This document shows, piece by piece, positions 48,701 through 60,131 of a stretch of 64,000 nt of DNA. The notes beneath the pieces are model-generated. The model made no database searches. It was given only the letters and a program-made list of their open reading frames with translations, and was not told the DNA's origin. A program made the position numbers and the translations under genes. This DNA is from Lateolabrax maculatus (Eukaryota > Chordata > Actinopteri > Acropomatiformes > Lateolabracidae), in assembly GCA_031216445.1 (NCBI GenBank), contig CM062200.1, forward strand, positions 2,183,501 to 2,247,500. Direction: 5' to 3'. Numbering within the stretch: position 1 is the first letter of the stretch; each line of letters opens with the position of its first letter.

Positions 48701-50305
48701 CCATGGTGACAGACAGATTGATGAGGTAGCTTTTGTTTTGATTTGCAGACATGATAAAAAACCACACAGCACATGAATGTAACAATGAACATGGGAGCAG
48801 CAACGACACTGTGTTGTTCAACCGGCTGGACGACTGTGAGACAGGTTCCTCTGTGCTGCTGCAAACATCACACATCTGTGGCTCTGTGAGTGCACTTCAC
48901 TGAATCGAACCGGGACCGCTGTGATTACACCGTCACCGTTACCATTTACTGGTTTAGGTGGAGCTAGTTTTATAAGTCCAGTGGTTCCCAGTAGGGGTCA
49001 CAAGATAAACCTGAGGGGTCGTGAGATGATACAAAAATTTATATTCTTTGATTTCTGTAAAATATTGGATAATTCTACATATTTGAGCTTTGAACAAGTG
49101 TTCATATGAAACCTTGTGAGATGATGAGAAGGGAAATGTCTCTTTGGTGGAACTGGTAACCACAAAAAGACATCTGAAACATGGCAAGGGCCCAAACCAG
49201 ACACATATTGTGTGGTTGTCTTGTGTGTCTTTGTGGTCATTTTGCGTCTCTTTGTGGTCATCTTAAATCTGTTAGTGGTGGTTTTTGTGGAGCGCTGGTG
49301 TTAGCTGTATGTGTATGAGACTGTCTGAACATTTGCCTTGGCCTTTGTTGGACCAGCGACTTGTTCAAATACTATCACTTCCATTCGGTCCGTGCTGGAA
49401 CAGGTTCCACATACAGACAGCAGGTAAAAACAATGAGAAGGTCTGTTGCATGAAGTTGTGCCCATTCGTCAGCTTTTGGAAAAGCACTCAAACATAACAA
49501 ATGCATGTAAGAAATGAATTGGTTATTACAAACTGCCACAGTGTGCTTTCATATGAACCGGTTAGGGTTTGTACTAACCTCAGTCATCATCATCAGATCA
49601 TATTGACTGACGGGTGTGGCTACTTCTTTTTTTTTCTTTAAACCCCAGCAGACATTCAGGTATTTCACCCGGCAACAGTCAGCCACTGAGGGCAGATGTT
49701 TTGTAGTACTTTTCCATCTTGTGCCAAAGTACGGAGTCCTTTAATTCACATTCAACACACCACCTAATGTTTCTATACAGTCTCTTTCACTGCTGTAGAC
49801 TTAAAAGTTTAAATCTATCACACATAACTTTACATGTGCATTGGTGCAGACGTCTTCTGAAAACAGAGCACAGACACACCTACTGTCAGTGTGTGAGGTG
49901 TGACTGTGCTGCAGAGGGTGTGACTTCATACTTGTCTCCGCACTGAGCTCCGACCTGTTTTCAGAGGACTCTCTGCCATCCTGTGTGTGTGACTTCAAGT
50001 GAAGTAAGTACATTAACTTTGAGATAATTAGGCCATTTTCACCAAAGCTGGAATTGTTTTTAAACGGTAATATTAATAGATAACAGTCTGTAATAATGAG
50101 AGAGCAGAGATGCCTTAAGCAGTTTATTTAGTGTCTAGATTAAATAGTGATGTAATATTTGGTGTCCTGGATGCGTCGTACTTCATCCACGTGCCACAGA
50201 GTGTATTTAAAATGATTGTTTGCATGCTTGTTAGCAGCATCAGGCCCACGCGTCCTCATCGGTTTCCTCTCCTCTGTCCTTTAGCCGTCTCCAGCAGCCG
50301 TCACC
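45752..50305. other. Intergenic plau to actinoporin-like genes
   Basis: About 4.5 kb. It starts with the plau 3' UTR (AATAAA at 46669-46674). AT-rich DNA follows, with family E tracts at 47430-47660 and about 47880-47940 and a family F fragment at 48972-49035. The short minus-strand frames at 48180-48475 show no domain. The end holds a candidate noncoding exon for the first actinoporin-like gene, with donor GTGAA|GTAAGTAC at 50003. Confidence 0.55.
46669..46674 (+). promoter_or_regulatory. Polyadenylation signal, plau
   Basis: First AATAAA downstream of the plau stop, giving a 3' UTR of roughly 0.9 kb. Confidence 0.45.
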
Positions 50306-51281
50306 ATGACTGAAAACGCAGAGTCCCACGCTGCCATCATCCCCACCAACCGTAACTGTACCATAGAGATCACCAATGTCAGCGCCGTCTACTGTCTTGT
50401 CAACCCAAAGTAAGAGTCTCTGTTAGACACTTTATTCAAATGCAAAGCTGCTTGTTTGATAATGAACTGATTTCTTCTTTTGTGTGTGCACCAATAAAGA
50501 CTTAGAATAAATACCTGAAATGTACTTGAATCTGTTTATGCATGACTGCTCGGGGTGGAAAGTAACTTACTACATTTACTCAAGTACAGTTTTGAGGTAC
50601 TTGTACTTTACTTGAGTATTTCCACTCTATTCTTCTCTATTCATACTTCTACTTCTACGTGGTTAAGATTTCACATAAATATCATATGATCAACTTTTAA
50701 AATTCAACACATTGTTAAAGATCCAACCTTTTTGGATCATGAGCAAAACAAAAAAGCAGTGTCTAGTTAGGGTTCCTCATCAAAAAAAGAGGTAAAATCA
50801 TCCAGTATTTTATAACTTTACTAACTGCTTCTACCCTCTTCTACCCTCCAGGGTGCACATGGAAAGTGGCTTCGCCTTCAGCCCTCCACAGCCGACCGTG
50901 CGCACCACTAAGACCGAGGTGTGCTCTTTCACCAAGGACGACAACACAGCATCGGGTGCCGTGGGCGTCCTGACCTACGAGCTGTTCGACATGCGCAGCC
51001 GCCACTGCAACGAGCTGATGGCCATCATGTTCTCGGTGCCCTTCGACTATAACTTCTACAAGAACTGGCTGGGGGTGGGCATCTTTGAGCACACGCGAGC
51101 CTGCGACGACAAGCTGTACGACCACATGTACAAGGGAAAGGATTTCACCAACTTTGTGCGCCAAGAGGCCAACGGCTCAGGGTTGGTGTACCAGGGAAGG
51201 ATGTTGGATGTGAGGGCCTGCATGTCTGACGAGGGCAGGGCTATTATTAAACTTGAGTTGTATGACAAGATGGGCAGATGA
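50306..51281 (+). CDS. Actinoporin-like protein 1
   Basis: A vertebrate homologue of the sea-anemone actinoporins (small beta-sandwich membrane-binding, pore-forming proteins). Exons: 50306-50409 and 50852-51281, phase 2 junction, 177 residues. The acceptor before the ATG (CCTTTAG|CCGTC) and an upstream donor at 50003 suggest a noncoding first exon. Hallmarks: TIEITNVSAVYC near the start, ASGAVGVLTYEL, and the lipid-headgroup loop MFSVPFDYNFYKNW with its aromatic cluster. There is no signal peptide, unlike anemone toxins, so it is predicted cytosolic or unconventionally released. Fish members are known as a family but their role is poorly defined; lytic activity cannot be inferred from sequence. 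It is tandem with the gene at 52193, with the intron at the same NPK codon. AATAAA lies at 51333. Confidence 0.9.
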
Positions 51282-51332
51282 GTCTGTTTGTAATGCTTTG
51301 AGAACAAAATGTTCGGCACCAAATGAGTGTGG

Positions 51333-51338
51333 AATAAA
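51333..51338 (+). promoter_or_regulatory. Polyadenylation signal, actinoporin-like 1
   Basis: AATAAA 52 nt after the stop codon, well placed for a short 3' UTR. Confidence 0.65.
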
Positions 51339-52044
51339 TTGTAAACACTGTTGATGGAGATATTCCTGAATTCATTCATGTCATGTAAGGGTGCTTTAAA
51401 TGAATAAAAAACAATACAATTTATTTCTTGTCCTTGACATTTTTTGCATCATCTTTAATTTGTATCATCACACAAGATCACAAACGTTTGCATGCAAAGT
51501 TTTACATTAGTATACATAACATGATTAAAATTACAATAAACACAACTTACAATCAACACAAGGTTAGTCAGACTGCAGAGCATGCTTTGCAGAGGTACTG
51601 CATATTCAGACAAAAAAAAACAAACGTGTGGTGCCTAAGGAGACAATGGGCTATGAGAACATGTTCCGAAAAACTGAACATACGGGCTTCTTGCTTGGCA
51701 ACATAGTAGCTTTATGTTATTGCTGGTTACACCCTGCCTTCACGCCTCTGCATACATTCCTCAGGTGCAGACAAAAAGTTTGGGACGGTGAGCGACAGGG
51801 AGTAGGTGTGCACTCTGGGTGGAGTTTTGGGTGGGATTAAGTTGAACCACATTCCCCAATGAAATGCAAAGAGTGAACCCAGTGTTTCAGATCTAGCATT
51901 ACCAGAGCGAGCAACGCACCTGTGGTCCGGACAGGTAAGCTGCTTTATTCCTGTCATCTATTTGGAGATTTACTGATTAATATTATTTAGGGAATTGTGG
52001 GAAGGATTTAGCACTCTACATCTTTTATTATAGGCACTGTTAAC

Positions 52045-52106
<62 letters not shown>
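52045..52106. repeat. (CTAT)n then (AT)n compound microsatellite
   Basis: About eight CTAT units followed directly by about 14 AT units. Confidence 0.97.
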
Positions 52107-52110
<4 letters not shown>

Positions 52111-52192
52111 GTGCTCCACTGCATTGTAATACAGATCTGCAGTTTACACTCCACACCTCTCGTACTCTGTCGCAGACTTTAGGAGCAGCAAT

Positions 52193-52937
52193 ATGAGTGA
52201 ATCAGCAGAGGCTGTGGCGGCTAACCTCAAAAGCCGTAGAAATATAACCATTGAGATCACCAACCTCACCAATAACTACTGCCTAATCAACCCCAAGTAA
52301 GTGCAAGACTTAAAAGATGATATTGTAAAGCAGAGTATTGTTGAAAAAGGAGTGCATGTTCAGTTCTTTTGCATGGATAAATTGAGGTTAAAATACAAGT
52401 GCAGCTTGAATAAAATTACACCAATTTGTCAAAATAAGTGTTTTTTTAATTTATTTTCTTTCTTTTTTTGCCTTAAAAAAAAGGGTTTACTTGGAGAGTG
52501 GCAACTGCCACAATCCACCCCAACCTACCGTGCGCCCGCTGAAAACCGAGCTCTGCAACTTCACCAAGTCCAGCGCCAAAGCCTCGGGCGCCGTGGGCGT
52601 CCTGACCTACGATCTGTTTGAGAGGCAGAGCAACAGCGCTAAAGAGACAGTAGCTATAATGTTCTCTGTGCCCTACGACTACAACATGTACAAGAACTGG
52701 TTGGCGTTGGGAGTCTACAACCAGGGCAAAGAGTGCAACGAGGCTCTGTACAAAGAGATGTACTACAACAAGGAGCAGCAGGGCTTTGTGCGGGAGGAGG
52801 CCAAAGGCTGTGGTCTCACATTTGAGGGCAAGAAACTGGACATCAAGGCTACCATGTCCCCGCTGGGTAGGGCCATTCTGAAGGTGGAGGTGTGGGACAA
52901 GCTCTTCACCCCCATGATGCACCAACAATCTCACTAG
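52193..52937 (+). CDS. Actinoporin-like protein 2
   Basis: Tandem paralogue of the gene at 50306. Exons: 52193-52296 and 52484-52937, phase 2, 185 residues. The exon 2 acceptor is unusual, with a poly-A stretch just before AAG|GG after a T-rich tract. Shared hallmarks: NITIEITNLTNNYC, the intron at INPK, ASGAVGVLTYDL, and the aromatic loop MFSVPYDYNMYKNW. The core agrees with gene 1, but the carboxyl end adds a tail (LFTPMMHQQSH). No signal peptide or transmembrane helix is seen. The start ATG is the first in the exon that begins at 52175. AATAAA lies at 53045. Sequence divergence between the two genes is high outside the core, so the duplication is not recent. Confidence 0.9.
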
Positions 52938-53044
52938 GCTGGTGATTCATTTTTGTCAAAATAATCCAGTTTGACACACCAGTGTGTAGTGTTAGATGTG
53001 TTGAGCCCTTTGTACACCTGTGCTACTGTACCATCTGTTCATGC

Positions 53045-53050
53045 AATAAA
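53045..53050 (+). promoter_or_regulatory. Polyadenylation signal, actinoporin-like 2
   Basis: AATAAA about 108 nt after the stop codon. Confidence 0.6.
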
Positions 53051-53728
53051 TCCATAATGAGTTTGATGGTAAAACTTGTGTCTTAGTGATCATTCCAAAG
53101 AGAAAAGTCTCGGCAAAGATTCAGAACAGTCACCTAACTCGTGGAGCAAGTTTATCTAAATGAGTGATCTCTGTGATTTATCGACCTGTATTTGTTTTTG
53201 TTCTTCATTTAAACCACCAATATTATTTCTGCTTATTTTTTACATCTTCAGGAAACCTCCACCAGCAGCGTTTTATGGAAATTAATGGAATACAAAATAG
53301 ACCAAAGTGTGTTTCATTGTTTTACATATAAAACAAAAAAATAATTGATATTATTTAGCAAATAATAAAATAATAGACAAATTGAATTCCAAGATAATGA
53401 GTTCTGATGTTTCTTTGAATTACTTACACATTCTGTAAAGATGAAACTTCATGGTCAAATCTCTCCAGTTGCACAAGGTCTCCATCTAGTGGTCAAAGTA
53501 TTTGGTGCAAGTACAGTAGAGTCTAGGCATCACAATCTGTATGTGCTCACACAAAAGGAATATCATTTTATATACTGTATATGGAAGTACATGGATCACT
53601 TTTACATACTTTTTTATTGAGTTTTACTAAACTGAGATATTTTCTCTGAGGTCAGTGTCGCTTGTCTGCACCACTTCGTCTGTTTTAGGTCGACGTAGGT
53701 AAAAGGTCTGTCCTCTTAAGAAACATGA

Positions 53729-53954
53729 CAACATCAGCTGTTTGTTCAGCCAGCAGCTGCTTAGCTTAGCTTAGCATAAAGACTGGAAACAGAGGGAAGC
53801 AGCTGGCCCGGCTCCGTCCAACAGTAACAAAATCTGCCTATTGAAAGCTCACTGATTAATATGTTTAAACTTGTTTATTTAAGATTTATCTCCTCTAACT
53901 CCCTGCAATAAAATGAACAATCATATTTTCCAAAATGTCAGATTATTAATTTAA
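53729..53954 (+). repeat. Family B fragment
   Basis: Contains CTTAGCTTAGCTTAGCATAA, AGACTGGAAACAGAGGGAAG and a decayed right end with TTCCAAAATGTCAGATTATT. Confidence 0.55.
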
Positions 53955-54347
53955 CTCAAGTTATATTTGACCTTAATATGACAGAGGTGGAAGTAACCGC
54001 TGTACACATCCTGTTTCCTACCAACAGTCAGTGTCAGTTATCTATTGTGTTTGTTCAGGAAAAAGGCATCAAACATGGGGTAATAAAACCTTAAAACAAT
54101 CACTTCATGTCCCGAACAATTCAGCCTTCAGTTTGTCAAAATTCACCAAATTAATGAAGACATGAGGTGATTATTTTCCTACATATTACAGTCATTTAAA
54201 ACCTGTGTTGGTTTGTTTTAACCACAAACACAATATTTCTTGTTGAAAAGACACATTGTACTTATATATTTCATAAGAATTAAATGAAATTAACATCAAC
54301 ACGTAAAAGTGTAATCTGTGTGTATTTGTGTCTGCATCTGTGCAGGA

Positions 54348-56325
54348 TCAGTCGGATCCAGAGCACTGCTCGTAAAAAACACTGACATCAGTGCTGAACC
54401 TGTCCTTCAGATACATCTCCAGTGTTTCCAGCGGCATTTGTCTCACATCATAACCCCTGTAACGTTTCTTAGCCGTCTCACTAACAGGCACAATCTCCTC
54501 GGTGCTGTTGCGGTCGTTGCGGCCGATAGCAGCATATGTAGGAAATGCATCCTTCACTTCGTCTGGAAGACTGTTGTTGTAGTTTGGGCAGCAGTAGGCA
54601 GACCAAATATACTCAGGCACAGCCACGCGATGATTGTGGAGCCAATGATCGTCGCTCCGGTAAGGGATGACGCCAGTCACCACGTAAGCCTCTCCGAGAC
54701 AGAAGGCCCCTAAGAATTTGTTGACAGTCTGCTCCAGGATTTCCCAGGGCCCATCATTAGAGCCCGCCTTCTGAGGAACCACATTAGTGAGAGTGAAGGT
54801 GGCAACGCGGTCCTCGTGGCTCTGGTGGTGAAGGCTGGGGTTCATGTGGCCACGAGAATAGGTGGAGTTAATGTAGTCCAGCTCCACCGCCTGGCTTTCC
54901 ACCACATTCTGGTCCAGAGGGCCCGGAGGGAAAGGGATCATGTTGCCGTCAGCTCCTGGGTAGGCTAACTGATTATTAGAGGGTGGAAGTGACAGTAATG
55001 TAGTTTTAAAGTTGACTACATGTCATACAGACCTTACATTTCACTGAGGAAGACTAAATCAAAGAATGAAGCTGCTTTTACACTACAGCATATGGCCAAA
55101 AATTATGTGGACACCTCTACGAGTCTACACCCATGTCTACAGCTCTCTGTGTACGCACAAATAGTAACATGCTCACAATGACAGTGTTAACATGATCATG
55201 TTGAGCAGGTGTAATGTTTACAATGTTCTAGTGTGTTGGTGCTAATTTACACTAAAGACAAAGTACAAGTGGGAATGTCATTGGTTATGCAGGTATTTGG
55301 TTATAAACTAAAGTGTTGGACAAATGAAAATTTAGGATAGGATTCATACTCTAGGAAATATGAGGGTCTGTACCAAATTTAATCTCAATTCATGGTTGAG
55401 ATATTTCAGTCTGGATGTCTGAATTACATTTTCTTTCTGTTTTATCTCCGTAGATGATGATTTAAAGGCTGTTTTTCAAAGCCTTCAAGAAACTGCCAGG
55501 AGTATTATTGTAGTAGAGAAATATGAATTCCCTCTAATTTTTGCCTAAAAACGGTTGACGTTGAGTGTAAAAGGAACCAGACACATAAAGATGTATTGTT
55601 TGACTGTCCAAATACTTTTGGCCATGAAGTGTCCCAGATTAGTTTTCATGGCAAATCTAAAAATATGAATGACACACTATTCTTTGAACCATAAAGAGTG
55701 ACACACCATGAAAACACACATGAGACAGTTCTCCTTTACTGGGGCTCATTTCCTCAATTTCTTGTTATCTAAACGAAGTGCTCACGTCTGTGTGAAATAT
55801 TGGATAACTAATGCACACCTTGAACATCAGTAGATGTTTCAAATGTACAAATGTTTATACTTTTGTGAATTTCAAATGTACAAATGTCAAGTCTATTATT
55901 GTTTTTTTTTTTTCTTGTGCTTCACTCCAAACATGTTATTATAGCAGTTAACACATACAAAACAACAACTGTAATATCAAAAAACTTATCTGAATAAACC
56001 AGAAAATTCACATTATATGTATATTATATTTAAACATCCTCACCTGTGGCTCAAACTTCCAGGAGGAGCTGGGTCTCTTTCCTGCTGGTACAGAATACAT
56101 ATAGGCTGAGAACCACGGAGAGCGGCGTGTTCGATTGTACAATGTGGCAAAGCGGTACTGGTTGTAATAATGTTGGCAGATGGGGGTCCCAGCCAGACCT
56201 TTAGGAGGCCAAGACTTGTAGAACAACTGCAGGCACGGAACAAAATCCCCGACATCAGCTGCACACAGTCGCCACCCTCCAGTGAAAGCCAGGACGACCA
56301 CAGCCAGAGTGCAGTGACAGGCCAT
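54348..56325 (-). CDS. ENDOD1-like secreted nuclease
   Basis: Endonuclease domain-containing 1-like protein of the DNA/RNA non-specific endonuclease (NUC) superfamily. Minus-strand exons: 56325-56044 and 54968-54348, phase 0 (EPQ|LAYPG), 300 residues. The acceptor ATCAG|TTAGCC is chosen because the nearer CCCAG would shift the frame into a stop. A signal peptide covers about residues 1-22 (MACHCTLAVVVLAFTGG), so it is predicted secreted. The active-site region reads YSRGHMNP, with the general-base His at 135. The metal-binding Asn is probably N156 in TLTNVVPQ. The usual DRGH motif is SRGH here. Cysteines are spread as in extracellular proteins, and sequons NRT, NST and NNS are present. Fish carry many such genes; the exact paralogue is not assigned. 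Target is probably extracellular nucleic acid (inference). Confidence 0.88.
55089..55630. mobile_element. Family C DNA transposon copy
   Basis: Left end CATATGGCCAAAAATTATGT, right end CCAAATACTTTTGGCCATGA, about 540 bp apart, matching the 26451-27234 ends. It lies in the single intron of the ENDOD1-like gene. A family D tract (55320-55440) is nested inside. Confidence 0.65.
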
Positions 56326-56734
56326 TTTGATGATTGAGAGTTGTTTGTGAAATCCAGCTGCCAAATGCAAAAAAATGTGTCATGCCCTCACACAGACTCT
56401 CAGTGAAACGCAGTGAAGCATGAATTCATTGAGCACTGTTCCCTTTTCATTGCCACATAACCTCATAGAGAAAAAGCAGAAGCAGTTTCAACATTAGTTT
56501 CAGTTGTTTTCTATAGGAGAGACATGAAGACTTAATTTGCTTACTATGACTGTTGCACTTAAATATTTCCTCTTACATACGAAATGTTGAATTCAGGAGC
56601 AATGAAACATAACTTTACTATTTACTTGGGTTGGGCAAGTTACTTGAAAACTATAGCCAATTACACATTACACAAATCAGTTCACTGACTTTATGACTCT
56701 TTTCTACTCGTGCTAAGTTACTGCTGCTGATGGT

Positions 56735-57320
56735 GATGAATTCATGGATTTATTAGGGCAACAGCGGCACATGCGAATGTAGCAGCCGGATCATATTATC
56801 ACCACTGTCTTGTTTAAAATTAAAACTATATATATTGTTTTTATTTTATTTTTTATTTGATCGAATTGAATTATCTGTATATATGTTTTATGTTTGTGTA
56901 GCATTAAGGGGCTAAAACTTTCATTTCATTTTGCAACCCTGTTTTGTAAAATGATAAATGAATCCACCTTGAACCTTGCATTCTGACTTCCGACTCTGGA
57001 TGATCTGCATGTTATCAAAATTTTGGGCCCATTGAGTGCATTCATGTCTTTGTCTAACTGAGGCCGCAAAATAAGACAAAAAATAAATAAATTACCAGTA
57101 CCTCCAGTATTTTAATTTAATATTAGTTCTAATAGTCCTAAAAATACAACTAGTTAATTTTTCAATTCTCAGAAGGATGTTTCTTTACCTGTCATGTGAC
57201 CATTTTCAGCAGCAGCAGACAGCAGTTTTCAGAGAAACAGCCACTGTCGTCTACCTGCTCAGCACCAAACCTCAGACAGCGGTTAGCTGGTGAACTATAA
57301 TATAGCATTTAGCCACTAAA
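56735..57320 (+). repeat. Tandem duplication block, copy 1 (distal part)
   Basis: Aligns by eye with 62308-62945. Shared blocks include GATGAATTCATGGAT, ACCTGTCATGTGA and CAGTTTTCAGAGAAACAGCC. Copy 2 has LINE-derived sequence in the middle that copy 1 lacks. Confidence 0.8.
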
Positions 57321-57373
57321 GTCTCATCTGTTCCGGCAGCGGGGAACAAGACGTTGGCTGGGTTGGGACAGCC

Positions 57374-57465
57374 AGTTCCTGACTCGGGGGTCCCAGCCAA
57401 CGTCCTGTTAATTCCTGAGTCGGGGGTCCCAGCCAACGTCCTGTTAGTTCCTGAGTCAGGGGTTT
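57374..57465. repeat. 36-bp minisatellite, left block
   Basis: Over two copies of a unit with core GGGGGTCCCAGCCAACGTCC. Related units occur at 58121-58230, on the other side of the LTR. Confidence 0.85.
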
Positions 57466-57509
57466 AGACCCTCCATTTCCTGCAACCCCTGTGGCTCTGT
57501 TGTATCTTC

Positions 57510-57894
57510 TGTAGCGATGATGTGATGATGATGAAGAAATCTCCGCAGACACCGACTTAGTTGTATAAAAGGTTTATTACAAAAAGTACAGCGTCAAAAC
57601 AAGCACCATGGATTGCCTGTGAGAAGATCCGAAGCCAATGTGAATCTCCCCCGTTTTCCACTCAACCTACACCTTTTAAAGCCTCATGGTATAGCTAATG
57701 TATGGTGTCAGCATAGGCTCAGAGCCAACTTTATAACGATATATGGCTATTTTGCCACCAGGGCTGGTGGACCATAACATAGGAAAACGACCCCCAAAGG
57801 ACATCCATCCAGGATGGCGCCAGACCTTGGACATAGGCCTACCTAAACATTAGACACACATGTATCTAAACATTGGACACATATGGCAGAGACA
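57510..57894 (-). mobile_element. Solo LTR-like sequence (minus orientation)
   Basis: About 385 bp bounded by TGTAGCG and GAGACA. On the minus strand it shows a TTTAAAAGG TATA-like box near 57672, AATAAA at 57578-57573, and a short R/U5-like end with ACTAAGTCGGTGTCTGCG. This order fits an endogenous retroelement LTR. No gag/pol-like frame is seen on either side, and a clean target-site duplication could not be matched, so the ends are provisional. Inactive remnant. Confidence 0.5.
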
Positions 57895-58120
57895 TCTTTA
57901 AGCTCAGACACCTCAGCTCCAACCCCAGAGTCTGCAGTACCACCTGCGGCCTTGCCCCCTGAGTCTGCAGTGGCTCTGCCCCCTGCTTGCCTGGTCCCCT
58001 GTGCTCAGGTTGCCTTCCCGGGCGCCGTATTTGTGGCCAAAATGCCCCTAGGCCGTCTACCTGAGGCTTCCTGCTTGGCCTCTGCCCTGCCCCCAGGCTG
58101 TCCGCCTGATGTCTCCTGCT

Positions 58121-58230
58121 CTGGGGGTCCCAGCCGACATCCAGTTTGTTCCTGAGTTGGGGGTCCCAGCCAACGTCTTGTCCATTCCGACATCGGGGGT
58201 CCCAGCCGACATCCTGTTTGTTCCTGAATG
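58121..58230. repeat. 36-bp minisatellite, right block
   Basis: Three units with core GGGGGTCCCAGCCGACATCC, separated by TTTGTTCCTGAGT-type linkers. It belongs to the same family as 57374-57465. Confidence 0.85.
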
Positions 58231-58257
58231 AGTGTGTTCCCTCTGCAAAAAAAAAAG

Positions 58258-58506
58258 TTTGGGAAAATACTGAGCTACTGTGTGTGGGCGGGCTCTGAGG
58301 GGAAAAAAGTTTTCCTCTCCTCCCCTTTCAAAATAAATACTTACAGCTTATAGTGAATTTGTTACACCCTCCTCCCCCAGCACCCTCTCTCCCTTATGTA
58401 AGACAATAATCGGTTTGGAATTTGGATTCTTGTCCACACAGGCGCTAGGCTTCACTTGTCCAGAACAGGCTCAAAGTACGTTTCTGCACTGTTTGAGAGA
58501 TTTAAG
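58258..58506 (+). promoter_or_regulatory. UGT promoter and noncoding exon 1, copy 1
   Basis: Strongly similar to 63460-63760. Shared blocks include GTGGGCGGGCTCTGAGGG, CCCTTTCAAAATAAA, CCAGCACCCTCTCTCCCTTA and GGGCTTCACTTGTCCAGA (GCTAGG variant here). It ends in the donor GATTTAAG|GTAGGT at 58506. The partner acceptor is at 60122 (TTTTCCTCAG). The transcription start is presumed near 58430-58480. Confidence 0.7.
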
Positions 58507-60131
58507 GTAGGTTACAACACTTGTGTGCCAACTCAGTTAATTGCCTTTTCAGCATTACCTAAAAGAAGAAACGTTGTTTTGCTGACACTAACATGTGCAG
58601 GACTCTTCTTTTCAACAGTTTTTGATTGTTGAGTGCATGCTGTTGGATTCCTCTTCTAACTTTTTCAACAATAGACATGCAGAGAGCAAACTGAACGATT
58701 GACAGGATGTTTTTTCAGCATGTATTTAATGGAAACGGATGATAAGATTAGAGAACATAATAACACCAGGCATTAGTCAGTCCATGCATTCCACTGGACT
58801 TTGATTTGTTAAAGCAACAGTCAGGGATTCTGGGTCATCTGTAAATCCCTGCTACAGGTCTACACTAAATGGGGTATTAGATGCATAAAACCCCCAAAAT
58901 ACTTAGTTATAAGAACATCATACAGCAGGCTTTCCAGACAGGCAATAAGCATAGTGTGTGACCCCCGACGTGACCCGGAGAAGGAGTGCTGCAGAGCAGA
59001 CTATCTCAGTGTTTATTCAGCAGTAGAACATATGCTAACCTGCTAGCATGCTAGATCATTTTTGTCTCATTTGTGGCTTGATAAACCGTAAATTCATCAA
59101 ATTCAGAGCCCCATATTGGTATTTTGCAAGCTACACATAGTACACACATAGTACAGCCTCTGTGCTTGACTCAAACTATTAACTCATAATGTTAGTCCTT
59201 CAGAATTAATGTTATGAACTTTACTCCACATGGCCACAAATGTTGTTTGCTTCTCAGCCATTGTGTTTGCACAGTTTCTCCTGCCCTCTGAATATAGTGA
59301 GCTTGACTGAGCGAGAGCATGCCCAGGGGAGGGTGGCTGAGCAGCCAGTGTGGGCAGTCATTGACACTGCATTAGAGACTCCTCCTGTTCTGATTGGTTG
59401 TTTTTGTTGAGGCGCAGTGGATTCCGGAAAATGCCCTAAGTAGCACTAGGAGGAGCTCGAGGAACCTGATTTCTTTCACAGATTATCTGTCTCATGTATT
59501 ACTGTCTGGATATAGTGAAAGTTTCAACAAATATGACAAATAGTTATTTTTATTAAAGTAACCTACTGCACCTCTAAAGTTCTATCAAATAGGAAGCCAT
59601 TGGTGATCACTTTCCATTGTATTGGAGGTACTTTTATGTAGAAGGTAACAACTCTTTTATACTTTGTCAGAAGACATTTGAATAAAGTTGGTTTCTCATT
59701 TCTCATTTTCCCTACATCTCTCTTCTGGGCACCTTTTGAGTCACTGAATTGAGGTGGCTTTAGTTTGTTCCAGCTGTTTCGTTGTTGCTGTTTCTTGTCT
59801 AATTTTGAGTCAGACTGTAGCTGAATGAAGTCCACAAATCTGTTACTTTTGGCAAACCATGAGGTCAGCTAACATTACTGCCTGATATCTAATGTTATGA
59901 TGTATGATCATATTAGGGTAAAGCAGCTAACTCAACTTCTGAAGAAGAGATAGTTTTGGGTGTGGGAGAATATAGTTGTCTGTTGGTTGAATATATGGCT
60001 GGTTGAGATTCCAAGCTGGATTCCCGGTGGGAGGGAATTCAACAAAGATAATTAAAACATCAAGTGTGACAGAAAGACTCAGTTTGCGCACATTAAACTC
60101 ATATGTTTGTTCTTTTCCTCAGAGTTGATCC

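Larger units (their letters stand above)
51282..52192. other. Spacer between actinoporin-like genes
   Basis: Contains the 3' UTR of gene 1 and the promoter and noncoding first exon of gene 2 (donor GGACAG|GTAAGC at 51934; next exon starts 52175 after TGTCGCAG). A CTAT repeat at 52045-52077 and an AT run at 52078-52106 lie in the 5' UTR intron. Confidence 0.55.
52938..54347. other. Convergent spacer, actinoporin-like 2 / ENDOD1-like
   Basis: The two 3' UTRs plus a family B fragment at about 53729-53954. On the minus strand a possible AATAAA for the nuclease gene lies at about 53874-53879, inside that fragment. No further gene is seen. Confidence 0.5.
56326..60131. other. ENDOD1-like / UGT upstream region
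   Basis: Divergent spacer and UGT 5' region. Left to right: the presumed ENDOD1-like promoter; tandem-duplication block copy 1 (56735-57320); an insert with minisatellite, LTR and a Pro/Ala-rich low-complexity stretch (about 57321-58257); the UGT promoter and noncoding exon (58258-58506); and the UGT 5' UTR intron (58507-60122), which includes repeat-like DNA at about 58795-59575. Confidence 0.6.

Noticed and set aside
57883..58155. Pro/Ala-rich open frame
   Set aside because: It lies inside the repeat insert, starts next to the LTR and shows repeated PPESAV-type units; low-complexity repeat, no domain.
58964..58990. CCCCCGACGTGACCCGG, resembling sequence after a retroviral primer-binding site
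   Set aside because: No adjacent LTR end or gag/pol sequence; a chance match in the UGT intron cannot be excluded.
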